Assembly (NCBI GenBank): GCA_009602725.1
Contig: WELB01000034.1
Location: 280,298-344,297 of the forward strand
Direction of reading: 5' to 3'
Source: Spirogloea muscicola
Lineage: Eukaryota; Streptophyta; Zygnematophyceae; Spirogloeales; Spirogloeaceae
DNA length: 64,000 bases
Every line of letters starts with the position of its first letter. Positions within the stretch are counted from its first letter, which is position 1. The position numbers and the translations under genes were made by a program. Below the pieces are notes generated by a model that saw only the letters and a program-made list of their open reading frames with translations, was not told the origin of the DNA and did not search any database. This document shows, in pieces, positions 52,751-64,000 of this stretch.

Positions 52751-55700
52751 TTAAAGTCTTATAGATTTCAAACTGCTCCTGAATGCATCTTGCTGCTGTA
52801 AAGTCAATGGCTTGGTTCTCAAAGTTGGACTACTTTGGAAGAATGAATCTCGTTATACTCTCATAACCAATTTTCATCTATGTAGTATCTCATTGAATTG
52901 AGACACATTAAGCTTACCTTTGCCTCCTCTGCATTAGCCTTGAGATAGGAATAGGCTGCGACTCCAGAAATAGCAATTGCTGTTCCAATGCCGGTTTGTG
53001 TGGAGATCCTGTTGCCTGAAGTTGAGCAAATCATAGTTGTCAGTTCGTCTTATCTAGATCGTATGTCATAAGATCTGCAGCTGCAACACTGCCTGGCGAC
53101 AACAGTAGTAGACTTCTTGTGTTGCGGTAAGCTACAAGCATGTTCTGTTCTACAACATTGCAGCAGGCCAGATTCCACATCAACTATGGCTGCCATATCA
53201 AGCAGCACTACACAGAGAGGTCACAGCTATGTGCATAGCTAATTTTTCAAATATTTTTCTCACCAAACACAATGATGGAGAAGCCAATCACAAAGACTCG
53301 CTTGAGGACGTTGCCAACTGCATGTGTCAAAGGAGCCACTCGCTCAAGGGTGTTGTTAGCTAGCTGATTGTAGAGATGATAAGTCAGCCCCACAAAGAGA
53401 AGGTCCATGAAGAATTTCTGTTGCCCAACTTTGGCAATGGCAGCTGACCAGCCATAATTGACAACGGCGGGCCCTTCCATCTGGGATAGAATAGAATGTC
53501 GACATTGAAAGTGCACTCACAAAAACCAGATCAGCAATACGATGGGTACTGACAGATAGCAAGCCATCCAGAGCAGTCACACAGGCACTAGCATGAACCC
53601 TCGATTCACTACATCAGCAACAGCAAGGAGCTTGAAGAATAGCAATCAAGGAGAAGCATTACAATGATGGCTGGTGGTATGCATAATGCCAATGATAGGA
53701 TGGAAATATAAGCATAAACATTAGTGCTGTCCATGCCACTCTGCAGACACATTGGCACAAACATGAGCTTTCAGTGTTGTCGTGTAAGGCAGATATGGAT
53801 GCTAGTGCAACACGTGCAACCCCCGTCCTCTAGCTCAACCAGACCAGAAGCGAACATGAGTAACGTTGTACCATTGCTTTCTTCGAGTAAATATTCCGAT
53901 AAGTGAATGCCAGGTTGGCTGTCATAGCTGTGATGAAACCCTTCCAGTTGAAGGAGAGTTCAGTCAAAGATGCCAGCGAAACTCCTGCTCAAGCGGTCAA
54001 CTATGTAAGTTCCTAACAGTCTTGGTGATTGCCCTCTGCCAGCTCTGCTTGAGCAGTCAAAGCATCAGACAATGCATGGCACACAAACTGACCCTTAAAG
54101 ACAATGACATTGCAAATGCAGAGCCCTCAATGGTGCACAGATATATCGCTTCATTGCAACACTGACCAAGGACCACTGGCGCCAGAGACAGCCACAGTGG
54201 TAGAGGGATGCTCTGGCCCAGCACGAACTGGGAGGCTGCTGCATTGAAGAAAGGCTCCAAGGCTGCGAAAATACAGTCAAGGACCACAGCTTCGATTAAG
54301 AGTTGTACACAACGTGTATCTCATATTTGCATACCAACCATCACATAATGTAGCCAGCGTCAATCAACAATAAGAGCATGAGTCCTCACCTTTGATGGTA
54401 TGAGTGAAAGACACTGCAACGGCAGCAAATGATACGTTCGTCATGACGTGGCCAAGAGCATGGCACACGGCAACAGGTGCAAGGAGCGTCCAAGTCTCTC
54501 GATCAATGGGCTGCAAGGATAATGAACGGAGGAGAATCCGCTTTGAGATCTGGAGGTGACGTTGACCATTTATTTTTTCAGCCAGATTATCTAACCCGTG
54601 GTATGTTGTCTTGCTGAAAGGCAAGCTAAACAAGCAAGTAGACCAATTCCATGGACATGGAGGCTTTGTAAAGTGAAATATGATCAGTGCAAGTACATGT
54701 GACGACCTACTTGAGTTGGAGAAAGCATCTGCAAATAGGACGTCTAAGAGGATGTTGGTATCTTACAGCACGCTTAGGTACGCCAAGGGCCCATGAAATG
54801 AGGCAGTAAGCCACTCCAACAACAAGATGGACCACTGACACGAAGCTGCACAACAAGATAACATGTTCTTGGTGTATACTCCCAGGTACAACAATGTCAA
54901 CAGGAAGGGCCATCTCAACTCTGACAGAATGCTAGGAGAGAGACCTCCAAGCTGCCGTTTAGGGAGTAAGACTATTTGACATGAGTATGTCTACTTTTAC
55001 CTCTATTGAATTACGGAGGTACTCACTAAGGGAAAGGAAAGTAGTTGTAGAGTTGCTTGTTGACAATGTTAAAAACCACGTTCAGAAAGTACCTGCAAGT
55101 TATAGAATATTTCAAGGATGAGCCTTGTAGCACTTCAAGGCACAAAGCACAGCGGGTAAAGAGGTCAACATGCATTTAGTGCAGTGAGAAGGCCACATAA
55201 GCGTGACCAAGCAGTAAATAAGACTGACAGATTATGAAGAGCTTAGCATGGCCTTTAATAGTCATGCAAACAAGGTCACACGAAAAGGAGCAAGCACCAG
55301 GAAAGAACCTGTAAGACCTAGACGCAGAGCCTTACCAAGCAAAGAAAAAGCCACCAGTGATCAAGGACTTGTTGCTGCATTTGACAAGCAAAGGTAGCAG
55401 GTAAGATGTAAAGTTCTTCAACCCCCAGCCATTCAGACAAGTACGTCCCATTGGGCCGGTATATGACTTGTCTAAGAATCATCAGCTCATTACATTGTAG
55501 TACCCTGAACCTTGGGTTTTAATGTCAATGCCTGCATTGCAAACACATGGAAGTCTGTGACTCGTGCATGCATGCTGAACAACCGTTCTTGTTCCACAGA
55601 AGCTGTTCCCGAAGAGTTCAAGCATGCCTTTCCATAGCCTTAACAACTGTCTTCCTTACTTCTCAGCTGATTGATCGAGGGCCTCGGCAGCGTCCCCAGC

Positions 55701-55967
55701 AGCAGACGAAGCTGCCGAAGCGCGGATGCGGTTGCCGCACGGTGGGCCTCTCTGCTGCAGGGCTGGCCTCCTGGCAGCCCTCAGGGCAGCAACACCACCA
55801 CCCAGGGAAGACGCCTGGGAAGCCAGAGACGTCGGAGCTGCGAATCCAGCCGACGTTGCGACGACGCGAGGAGCCGGCGCTGCCAATCGGGCCCGCTGCC
55901 GCAAGGAGGACACCCGGAGGGAGCTGGTCGGGGCGACGGCCCCGGCCACGGCCGCCGCTGTGGCCAT
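52751..55967 (-). CDS. TPT: Plastid triose-phosphate/phosphate translocator
   Basis: Inner-envelope antiporter exchanging triose phosphate for phosphate, the main carbon exit of the plastid. Eleven exons in phase: 55660-55967, 55336-55374, 55027-55092, 54767-54845, 54390-54510, 54167-54262, 53872-53984, 53663-53740, 53264-53480, 52918-53015, 52751-52795, giving 419 residues. Exon 1 is a Ser/Ala/Arg transit peptide ([20 protein letters not shown]). The transporter reads [140 protein letters not shown], and [20 protein letters not shown], holding the conserved Lys and Arg of the substrate site. The last 14-residue exon is inferred from phase only. Confidence 0.95.
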
Positions 55968-56046
55968 GATGGCGCGGAGAGACGGCAGAAGCTGCAGCTG
56001 TCGGCGGCGCCGGCGCAGGCGGCGGCGGTGGCTGTGCCGACGGCTT

Positions 56047-56088
<42 letters not shown>
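56047..56088 (+). repeat. (GGC)n microsatellite
   Basis: About fourteen GGC units, roughly 80 bases upstream of the translocator start codon. It is the longest such run in the window. Confidence 0.85.
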
Positions 56089-56089
<1 letters not shown>

Positions 56090-56559
56090 GTGTTGCGCAG
56101 TCTGCGCCCGCGGGTGGGTCAAGCGCGGGGCTGCCAGAGCATGGGGCTAATAATGTAAATAGCGGCTGTGAAAGCCGGCCAGGTGCGGAGATGAGTGCTC
56201 GTAAATTTGTCACCGGCGAGGGGGGCCCGACGGGGCGGGGCCACTGCTTTCAAATGGTGGCCGGCAACGCTGTGCGGGCCCGTTCGCCAACGGTGGCCTC
56301 CGCTGAATCCCAGACGAGGTTCCGCCAGAAGGCGGCCGTGACGCCTTTATCGGTGGAAGAGCCGTTTCTTTCGTTCGGTGGCGCGATGGGGGGATCCATC
56401 CTCCGCGCCGCCCGCCGCCGTGGGGCCGGGCCGAGAATCGAGCCGGGGCCACGCCATTGGCCGGACCCCGCGCCCCACCCCCCATGACCGGGTCAAGCCC
56501 CCCATGGGCCCCACCCAAACCCCCTCGTGCCCGAGGAAGCATCCGTCTGTTGGTCTGCT

Positions 56560-56900
56560 CTCGCTGGGCTGCCTTTCCCTGCCTTTACTCTCTCCTACAT
56601 TGGCAAAGCCTCGCCCCCAGAGAGGTTGCTACTTCATTCACAGCCTTGCTCTTTCTCTTTGGCTGGGCTCTCTCATGAGAGATTAAGCTCTTCCAAAGGT
56701 GGGCGAGGGCTGTGAAAGGGCTGTGAGGCCATCTCACAACTATCGCCTTACTTTGGATGAGCTGTTTCTCTGGAAGAGCTGTTTCTCCAATTCACAGCCA
56801 TCGCCGCCTTTCTAGGAAGCGCTCTCTTCCATTGAAGAGCTTCGTCCCCTGGAAGAGATTCGTCTCCCTCGAGACGAAGCGCTCCTCGCAAGCTCCAGAA
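56560..56900 (+). repeat. Degenerate hairpin-repeat tract
   Basis: Scraps of the family: GCTGGGCTCTCTCATGAGAG (56650), TCTTCCAAAGGTGGGCGAGGGCTGTGAAAGGGC in minus sense (about 56690-56722), and several GGAAGAGCTGTTTCTCC / CAGCCATCGCC units (56770-56850). It is 5' of the translocator gene. Confidence 0.55.
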
Positions 56901-57239
56901 GCTCTGGGAAGCACATATCAAGGTGAAGGCCTGTGACCCTATGCCCCTTGCAACTGCCATATTCGTTGAATGCACCCTCCTCCCGCAAGGCAGCGCTCGT
57001 CTAATTATGGTCATCCCTTGTACAATGCTCTCCCTCAGTAGGCTCCATGTTTTCCTATCTCCACTTCTGAAGTTAACAGCCTCACATAAGTGTGGCACAT
57101 AAGCACGACTAGCTGGAGCTGCTGCAAAGCCCATGTTTATCGAATTGAGTGCAGTAATACCCTACTACTGCTTCTTTGAGCGATTGAAGAGAAGGTAACT
57201 ACCTTTGCTATGTGTACAGTGGAGGTGCGTGTGGAGCGG

Positions 57240-59015
57240 TCAAGCATCCTTGGCGAGCTGCCGTATGTACTGGAGATCTAAGTCCCCCTTTGACCCCCAT
57301 CCTCGGGTACCCTCGGGTATATTGGGTCTGAAAGTCTCATACAGTTGATATCCAAGACCCCCAATGCTTTCAGCAGAATGGGCTTCAGCAAGCACCTCCA
57401 TAGCCTCTGCAGCACACCATCATCCTCAGAGAGGAGCTCAAGTATTGACCATGGCCAAGCATTTGGAAGGTGAAAAGGGATTGCACGCAGTGCCGACACT
57501 ACTGGGTGGCAGGCTGTCTGAGAGCACCTTTGACTTGCACAAATTTGTCTTTGAAAGCCCGACGCAAATAAGCCTGCACTGAAGCTGGCTTGATCGCCTT
57601 TCCCTCCTGTACAGCCAAGCGCAAGCCGTTCGACTTCTCTCCAAGGATCTTCGTGCCAAACGCCTGCATCTCAGTAGCAGACGCTTAATCAGCAGTCCTC
57701 GAGCTACCTTGTTGAAATGGCATTGGTGCCTACAGACGCTAAAGAGACAACCAGGAACGTTCCTTACAGCCTGCTCTTCTTGGTGGGCATTAATGGATTG
57801 TGACAATTCTACCCGGTCATACACTGACCTCAAATTTCTGCTTGCCCTCCTTCATTCGCTTCTTTTCCTCTTCCCGCTCCTCATTAGGCTCCTCCATGAG
57901 GCCCAGCCTTTTGCCCTTCGAATGAGCATAGAGCCCAGAGATAGCTTTGCCAAAAGTGACCGCCTCTGCAAGCAGAATCACAGACAGATCAACTAATAGC
58001 ACAGGTACCAAACTGAACACGGTCTTATGAGCAATGCAATAGCACTATCTAAGATACAAACCAGAGCAAGTATTATACTATCTTACATATTAAGCATGAG
58101 TGGCCGGTAGGCAAAGTCTGGAGAAAGTCTAAAGATAGTAATACAGTATTATTGTGTGAAATTGAAGTAACCTTCAAAAGAATAGCCCTCTCGTTGTGCA
58201 ACAACCGCCACCCACAATGTAAGAACAGGCGCCCTGTTGATTTTCACCACTTCATTCTGCTGTGTACTCCGCTCAGCTTGCCCTTCTGGACCCCTCTCAG
58301 TGTCTTGCTTCTCTTTGCTATCTGTCTCAGGGGCTTCATCGCTTTCCGTTTTAGGCTTCGCAATTGCCTCCCCCTTCCTCCTCCTCTTACTTTGAGGGGA
58401 TGGCTCCTCTTTCGCTTGAGCTGAGGGCTTTCTATCGACTGCACGACTCTTGTCGTCCTTGTCCTGAACACGGAGCTTGCCTTTCCTGGCCACAACTTCC
58501 TTTGTATCTGCCTCTTGCTTTGAACTTTTCTTCACCTCAGCAGGAGTTCCCTTGTTAGAGGGAGTCACTTTCTTAGGCCGGCCCCGCTTTTTCTTTTGCT
58601 CTGATTTCACCAACCGACACTTCAGCTACGCTTGCCTTGCAGCCATGCCATGCTTGCATGACGAAGCTAAGTTGGTTCTACAGAGCCGCAACTCATGTTG
58701 CCCTACTTCAAGAAACGCTGGGGTTCCAACGTCCCATCTCTCTCCTTCCTCCCCCTATGTTCATTTTCTTCCCCTGAAATGCACTTATCTGTGGTCAAAT
58801 CAACGCTTACTCCATCAACTGAATCTTAGAATGTATGGTTGCGTAGGCTCACCAGCCATGATCTCGTCGAGCGAGTCCTTGGGGTCGTCCTCGTCCACCT
58901 TGGTCTTCTTGGGCCGGCCCGCTCGAGCCGCCGCCTTGCGCTTCTCCTCCTGGGTGCCCTCGTCCTCGCCCACGAGGGGCTTCACCCTGCCTCCGCGCCT
59001 TGCGGCCCTGGCCAT
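57240..59015 (-). CDS. AT-hook protein with conserved eukaryotic C-terminal domain
   Basis: Five exons, 58853-59015, 58172-58600, 57829-57965, 57528-57663, 57240-57406, all GT-AG and in phase, give 343 residues. Two AT-hook-like cores (AGRPKKTK and KKRGRPKKV) precede a long charged low-complexity stretch. The C-terminal domain reads INRAPVLTLWVAVVAQREGY, EEAVTFGKAISGLYAHSKGK, RLGLMEEPNEE, FGTKILGEKSNGLRLAVQEG, KAIKPASVQAYLRRAFKD and LYETFRPNIPEGTRGWGSKG, then DLDLQYIRQL. I know this domain from uncharacterised plant and fungal proteins (an APVLTLWxxVVA start and an (R/K)GWGxKGxLDL end) but not its function. Minor-groove binding at AT-rich DNA is likely from the hooks; a chromatin role is inferred. 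Confidence 0.85.
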
Positions 59016-59639
59016 GCCTATCCCCTGCTTCCCCACTACCACGCCTGCCCTCCGCGTCGCTGCAGCGTGGCTACCACGCCAGCTCCTGCCGCTGGGCAGC
59101 CCGCAAGCACAGGCTCGCTGCGCAGCCCGCACGCCAGGCGCAGGGCCGGCCCACAACGACGAGGCCCCTCACCGCAAGAGTGCCGCACAGGCGGGTGCCT
59201 CAGGCCGTGGCAAGCGCAGAAGCAGACGCGGTGTGGGCGCCACTACAAGACGGGGTTCCCATCTATCAGCTCCCAGCTGCTGCCGTTGAGGGCCGAAGGC
59301 CGCCGCCGCAGCGCCAACGACGGCGGCGCCACACTGCGTGCTTGACAAACGGGGGCGTGAGGGTGGCCCGTCCGACGTGGCGGTTGACGTGGCTACGCGT
59401 GGCGGGCTCTTACGCGATGAACCTAGGTGATGTCGACTGCCCGGGGCGACCACTTCTTCCCATGCGCCATGGACATCTACAGCGGCTACGGAACGAAGTG
59501 GTCGTCCCTCCTCCATCGCCTGGCACAGCATGTCGATGCCCGCCGACGTAGTCGGGCGGGAAGCTTAGGGCATTCTAGCGTCCGCAAGCCATCGTTGCCT
59601 GCTACAGAATGCGGCTATCCTTGAGTCTACAGCGCTCCC

Positions 59640-60000
59640 AGGGGATAGTTTTCCGGCAGCTAGTCTGTCGGATTTGAGGCTCCTCACTCGTAATTACTGA
59701 GTGGACCATCCTCCCCCGTTCTGACATAGCATCTTCAGCCCCCTTCGTAGCTGCTCAGCGCTTTTTAGGCCCCTCCATAATCTGACCCCTTCGAACCTTT
59801 GTCACTTCTTTTTCGGGCTGGCTTTTCACAGCCCTTGCCCCCATTGGGAGTGCCACTTCTTCCCAGGCACTCGCGATGCACCAGCGTGCTGGGCAGTGCA
59901 TTAGGCCAGGCTAATGGCTTCCGTGGTGGTGGTCTTGCTCCTCAGCTTAGCTTGTCAGATATGTATGTGATCACTCGAGGATATTAGTGCCCCCCTTAGC
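59640..60000 (+). repeat. Mobile-element fragments: ORF ends plus hairpin
   Basis: At 59645-59700 the recurring ending SFPAASLSDLRLLTRNY and stop occurs, followed by the plus hairpin module (59800-59855) as at 19.8 kb. A second ending, SLSDMYVITRGY, lies at 59946-59985. The fragments lie 5' of both the AT-hook gene (minus) and the ABCC gene (plus). Confidence 0.65.
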
Positions 60001-60019
60001 CAACTCATTACCCCGTTAG

Positions 60020-60740
60020 GAGGACATTTGTAAGGCTAGAATTGGCATTTCTTTCAATTTCATGCGCACAGCGCCTTCTGACTAACGCTCTGTTGGTGCT
60101 CCAAGAGATCCCTCCTCGTCCATTCTTTTGTGGGCTGGCTTTTCGCCTGCGTGCAGGCCGCGCCTTGGCTGCTGCCTCCGGCTTCCGTCAGGGCGACAGT
60201 TTTCCGCCCTCTAGCTTTTCTGACCTGCACTTGCTGACTAGAGGTTTCCGAGAGTCTCGTTTCTGACATTTTAGCGCTTAGTAACTTGTTTCTTGCGCCA
60301 TTTGGCCCTTTCAGACCTTGTCCATTCTTTTGGGCTGGCTTCTCACAGCCACTGCTGTCAATTGGAAGCGCTTTCACAGCCCTCGCCTGCCGTCGAAGAG
60401 CGGCTTCTCCTGAACCCTGTGAACTTGAATCTTGGACATTTTCCACCCACAGCCATTACCCCTTTTGGAAGAGCTTCTCTCGTTTTGCGGGCCTTTCACG
60501 GCCTGGCCCTTTCCGGCCCTTGTACATTCCTTGGGCTGGCCTCTCACAGCCACTGCCCTCTCCTGGAAGCGACTCTTCTTCTCACAGCAATTGCCTTACA
60601 TTGAAAGAGCTGTTTCGTTCGGACCTTGTTCATTCCTTTGGGCTGGCCTCTCACAGCCATTGTCTTGCATTGAAGGAGCTGTTTCTTCTTTTGCAGCCGT
60701 CGCCTTACTTTGTAAAGAGCTGTTTCTTTGTTTGTTTGAT
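60020..60740 (+). repeat. Tandem hairpin-repeat array with ORF end
   Basis: The ending AGRALAAASGFRQGD then DLHLLTRGF lies at about 60150-60255. It is followed by successive hairpin units at about 60332, 60532 and 60640, each with a (G)ACCTTGT.CATTC box before the core and a CACAGCC..TTGCC..GAAAGAGCTG tail. Spacing is irregular (108-200 bases). It is the densest array in the window. Confidence 0.7.
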
Positions 60741-61340
60741 CTAACAGGTTCTTTCTTTCATGTGGGCCCCTTGTAAGGAACCTCGCCCTACACACGCAGT
60801 TAGGGTGAGCAGTCCTTGAGTTCGGCTGTAGGGGTTTAGGGACCAACCCACTACACAGGCAAAGCACTAGCGCATAGGCGCAGCGGAAGACAGGCCCCGT
60901 GGCGCCGCCGTCCGGCGGCGACTCCACCTCCTGGGCGCAGGCCGGCGCAGCAGGCCCCGCAGCAAGGTGCGGCGGCGGCTGCGGCGGCGAGCAGCGGCAA
61001 GGCTGCTCCTGGGCTTCACCGGCTCGAACTCCCCCCGAACCTCAGCCTCCAAGGCTCTTCGTGCTTCCCCGTGCCACCCCCCCTCCAGGGGTGTGAGCGG
61101 GTCGCCCCAAGGCCTGCCCTTGCGGGCGGGCCCAAGATCCTCCCTTGAACGGGCGGATCCTAGCGAGGGTATTTCTGGACGGGCGGGCCACTTGCCCGGC
61201 CAGCCAGCCCGCCACCTGGCGGGCCCACTTGTCCCAAATAGCCGGTCATGTAATGCCAACAGAGCCATGTGGCTTAACCAAATGGCTGGTTCATTACACC
61301 CCTTGCGCACTTTGGCCCCTTGTGCACCTTAGGCCTTTCC
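60741..61340. other. Spacer between repeat arrays
   Basis: GC-rich with long overlapping frames on both strands. I see no domain, splice pattern or repeat core. Confidence 0.35.
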
Positions 61341-62290
61341 TGGCCATCGCCCCTTCAGAAGAGCTATTTTGTTGTCCGGCTGCCAGAAGTGCCGACTTGC
61401 GGCTGCTGATCAGGCTTAAGTGAGTCGCCATTCTCAGTGGTCCCTTGCTTTACTAAGTGGTGGTCGCCTTCGAACCTCCTTGAAACTTGTTTATTTTTCG
61501 GGCCGCATTTCACAGCAATCCCCCCTTGTGGAAGAGTTTTCTCGGATCAGAAGAGTTTCGCTCCTCATTGACGCTACGTTCCGCATAGCTCTCTCTGATG
61601 AGGTACGCTTGCCAACACAAGCCCAAGGCTTTAGGGTCAGGGTACAGGGGCACAGGCTGGGGACTTGCCACCGGCCAAGTATAAGCAAGAGGCTTAATTC
61701 AATCTCGCCTGCAACCTCAAATTATTACCCCGGTGGTGAGCACGCAATGAGCACGTTGTAGGTGCTTGTAGAAGCGCAAACAGGTAAAGGGCGGCGGCCC
61801 CGGCTTGAAGGCCTCCACGGCAGGCTGCAAGGGGAAGTTGGGGTGCTTCGGATCCAGCCGTCATCGTAGTCATTGCCCTTTATGGCCACCCTTTCGATAT
61901 GCTTGCTCGCCAGGCCATTGACCGGCGGCCGGGTCTGCCAGGGGCGATGCCCGACTTCAACGCCGCCGGGTCGCTCGCACAAGTCTTCCGCATGCGCCTG
62001 GCCGTATCGCTTCAACGCTCCCTTGCCCACGCCGTCCATACGCGCGCAGGCCGTGCTATGGCCGCCACCTCTGGGTCTCGGCGGAGCGCCTCTTTCCCTG
62101 CAGCGAGCTACTCAGACCTGATGTTGCTCACTCGTGGGTACTGAGCTTTCCTCTGCATCGTTTCTGTGTTCTGCAGTATGTTGTAGTGTAGTCCTTTCTC
62201 CGGCTCCTCTTGCTTTGGCTTTGGACATTGTCCATTCTTTTTTGGGCTGGCTTGGCCAGCCCCTCTTTTCTATGGGCGCGCTTTTCTTTT
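61341..62290 (+). repeat. Mobile-element fragment: longest ORF end of the family
   Basis: At 61380-61425 lies a degraded ending (SADLRLLIRLK). At about 61899-62144 lies an open frame with MPDFNAAGSLAQVFRMRLAV, HTRAGRAMAATSG and YSDLMLLTRGY, clearly parallel to 19602-19800. After its stop comes a perfect-stem hairpin at about 62243 (GGGCTGGCTTGGCCAGCCCC), preceded by GGACATTGTCCATTC. The family is unassigned and I see no further protein domain. It is a fragment of a transposable element. Confidence 0.6.
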
Positions 62291-62894
62291 CGATATACGC
62301 GGCACCGTGCGCTTTCTCTTGCATGGAGGTGTCGGGTGATGGAGGCTATGAAGGTGTCGGTCACATGCTCGCCGCTACCGAGGTACGCGGCAAGCCTTGT
62401 GTGCGGCGCCGGACGTGCTCGGCTTGGCCTTCCCTTCATCTCATACGCACACGGCTTGCCACTCGGGGTCTTGCCGTCGCTCAGCTCGGCGGGCCCCCGC
62501 AGCGTCAGCGTCGGCATTCCGGCGTCACCGCGGACGCGATTCCCGGGGCAGCATTCTGTCGCCCCGCATACGGGCTCGCCGTGACCCCCATCTGTACACC
62601 TCTCCATGTGCTTGGCTTTGTGATTGGCCGCTCGGGCATTCCATCACCTAATACACACTCAGTTCTCCGCGCGGCTGGCTCACTTCCACAGCCGCCCTGT
62701 CATAACTGCAGTCGCAGCCTCTCTCTGGCCTCTCCGCGCCGCCGGCCGCTGCACCGCGCGTGGCGGCCGCATCCGCAGCGCCGGCCGCGCCGGGGGCAGC
62801 AGAGGCAACTGTCCAGGTCTATGCTTCGAGAGTCAGGGGTTCAGGGCCAGCCGAGGCCCTCGCGCCGCCTCGCGACGGCGCGCTGCCGCCGACG

Positions 62895-64000
62895 ATGGCC
62901 CGCGCCAGCGGCGGCGACGCCGACCTGGCGGAGCCGCTGCTGCCTGTGGCGGGCGGCCCTCGCTGCGGCGCAGGCCGCTGGCAGGCCCGCTCCCGTCCTT
63001 GCCTGCCAGCCTTCCGGCCTCTGCGCTTTTCGAGCTGCTGATATGGTCGAGGCAGCGTGCTTTAGGATGCCCATGGCGTCCGACGAGCTCCACTCGCCTC
63101 TCACACCCGTGCGCCTCGCCTCTGTTGCTGGAACCAGAGCCCCGGCAAGCGCTCCGTCTGGAGCCAGCTGACGTTCTCCTGGGTGGGCCCCCTCCTGGCC
63201 CTGGGCGCGGAGCGCCAGCTGGAATTTGCAGACCTCTTTGAGCTGCCGGAAGCAATGCAGCCGCAGGTCTGCGGCGACCGGCTTTGGTGCCTATGGGCAG
63301 GCCGGCAGCGGCCTGACTCCGGCAGTCTCGATCTGCTCTGGGCCGTGTTTGATGGTTATCGCTACCTGTTTGTAGCTGCGGGGCTGATCAAGGTGCGCTG
63401 CCTGTTATGCTCGGCCCTGGTTACTGTAGGCAGTGCACCGTCCTTGCACGGAACTTCTCACTTCAGCCTGCCAGCAACCCCTCTGGCAATTTGGCCGCAG
63501 GCTTTCTAAGCCAGTGCTATAAGATAGTTCTCCCCTGCTTGTCATTCGAGAAAGTCCTTCCAATTGTAAGATCATTCCAGGGTCAGAGGAGCGAAACTCC
63601 TGCCCACTATTAGCTTGTAACATCTTCAGCAATTGAGACAATCTCCAACAAGTTCATATCCTTCCACCAGCCCACATTGACATGAGAGGTGGTCTGTGAT
63701 CCTGTGGACCATTATATCTGCATGGCTTGCTTTTTGCAGCTGATAAACGATGCTCTTTGTTTTGTGGGGCCGCTGCTGCTTCATGAAGTCATAGCCTTTC
63801 TTGACCAAGGTAAGACCTACTCATCACGCCCTCAGAGCAACAATGGGCTGTTTGGCAAGATATTCCTTGCACCAAGCTAATGATCAAGACTGCTGCTCCT
63901 AGCAGAGGAACATGATACGCACTCATTCACATCTGTGTCTAGCTCTTTTTAAGCAGGTGATCGTCCGTCACAAACACCTAGTGAAGATATCCGAGGATTT
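62895..64000 (+). CDS. ABCC-type (MRP) transporter, 5' part
   Basis: ABCC proteins export glutathione, glucuronide and similar conjugates, often into the vacuole. Only the start lies in the window. Exons: about 62895-62945 (MARASGGDADLAEPLLP), 63138-63266, 63309-63392, 63740-63809, then probably from 63958; the inner three are firmly in phase. They read SVWSQLTFSWVGPLLALGAE, RQLEFADLFELPEAMQPQ, LLWAVFDGYRYLFVAAGLIK and LINDALCFVGPLLLHEVIAF then LDQ, the L0-linker and first helices of TMD1. The WSxLTFxWxxPLL box only 20 residues or so from the Met means no TMD0 domain is present. The nucleotide-binding domains lie beyond the window. Confidence 0.85.

Overview
This is nuclear DNA from a photosynthetic eukaryote, most likely a green alga (Chlorophyta). 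The genes are rich in GT-AG introns. Three encode typical plastid proteins: a triose-phosphate translocator with a transit peptide, a 2-Cys peroxiredoxin of the plastid type and a plastid-type J-protein. Class I aldolase, PCNA, SGF29 and ERV1 all read closest to their green-plant forms. First exons and promoters are very GC-rich, with (GCC)n runs, and composition falls along the gene body. I cannot name the species. The window contains no rRNA, tRNA, CRISPR array or bacterial-style operon that I can see.

Layout from left to right: 1-4.1 kb, no recognised gene, with repeats at 2.0 and 2.6-3.3 kb. 4.5-6.2 kb (+), J-domain protein. 6.5-11.7 kb (-), a methionine-salvage gene in which methylthioribose-1-P isomerase (MtnA) and methylthioribose kinase (MtnK) are fused in one frame over 14 exons. 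12.5-14.4 kb (-), acyl-protein thioesterase. 15.6-20.1 kb, repeat-rich ground around an unidentified gene. 20.4-27.1 kb (+), a very long lipin-type phosphatidate phosphatase. 28.4-29.7 kb (-), fructose-bisphosphate aldolase. 31.1-31.9 kb (+), glycine cleavage H protein. 33.7-36.4 kb (+), SGF29. 38.4-40.3 kb (-), 2-Cys peroxiredoxin. 42.2-43.6 kb (-), NUDCD2-like protein. 44.1-46.3 kb (+), ERV1/ALR sulfhydryl oxidase. 47.3-48.6 kb (+), PCNA behind E2F-type sites. 49.1-49.9 kb (-), stand-alone UBP zinc finger. 51.6-52.1 kb (+), small membrane protein. 52.8-56.0 kb (-), triose-phosphate translocator. 57.2-59.0 kb (-), AT-hook protein. 59.6-62.3 kb, dense repeats. From 62.9 kb (+), the start of an ABCC transporter that runs off the window.

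For most genes I could chain exons by splice sites and reading phase, and many chains close exactly from start to stop codon. Genes often lie in convergent pairs (J-protein/MtnAK, lipin/aldolase, SGF29/peroxiredoxin, PCNA/zinc finger, small membrane protein/translocator).

Two things stand out. One is the MtnA-MtnK fusion, whose junction lies inside a single 303-nt exon. The other is a dispersed repeat family built on a conserved short hairpin (GGGCTGG..CAGCC), present in more than 30 degenerate copies on both strands. It lies almost only in the 5' flanks of genes. I saw no copy in introns or in the spaces between convergent 3' ends. Several copies follow the same recurring end of an unidentified mobile-element reading frame.
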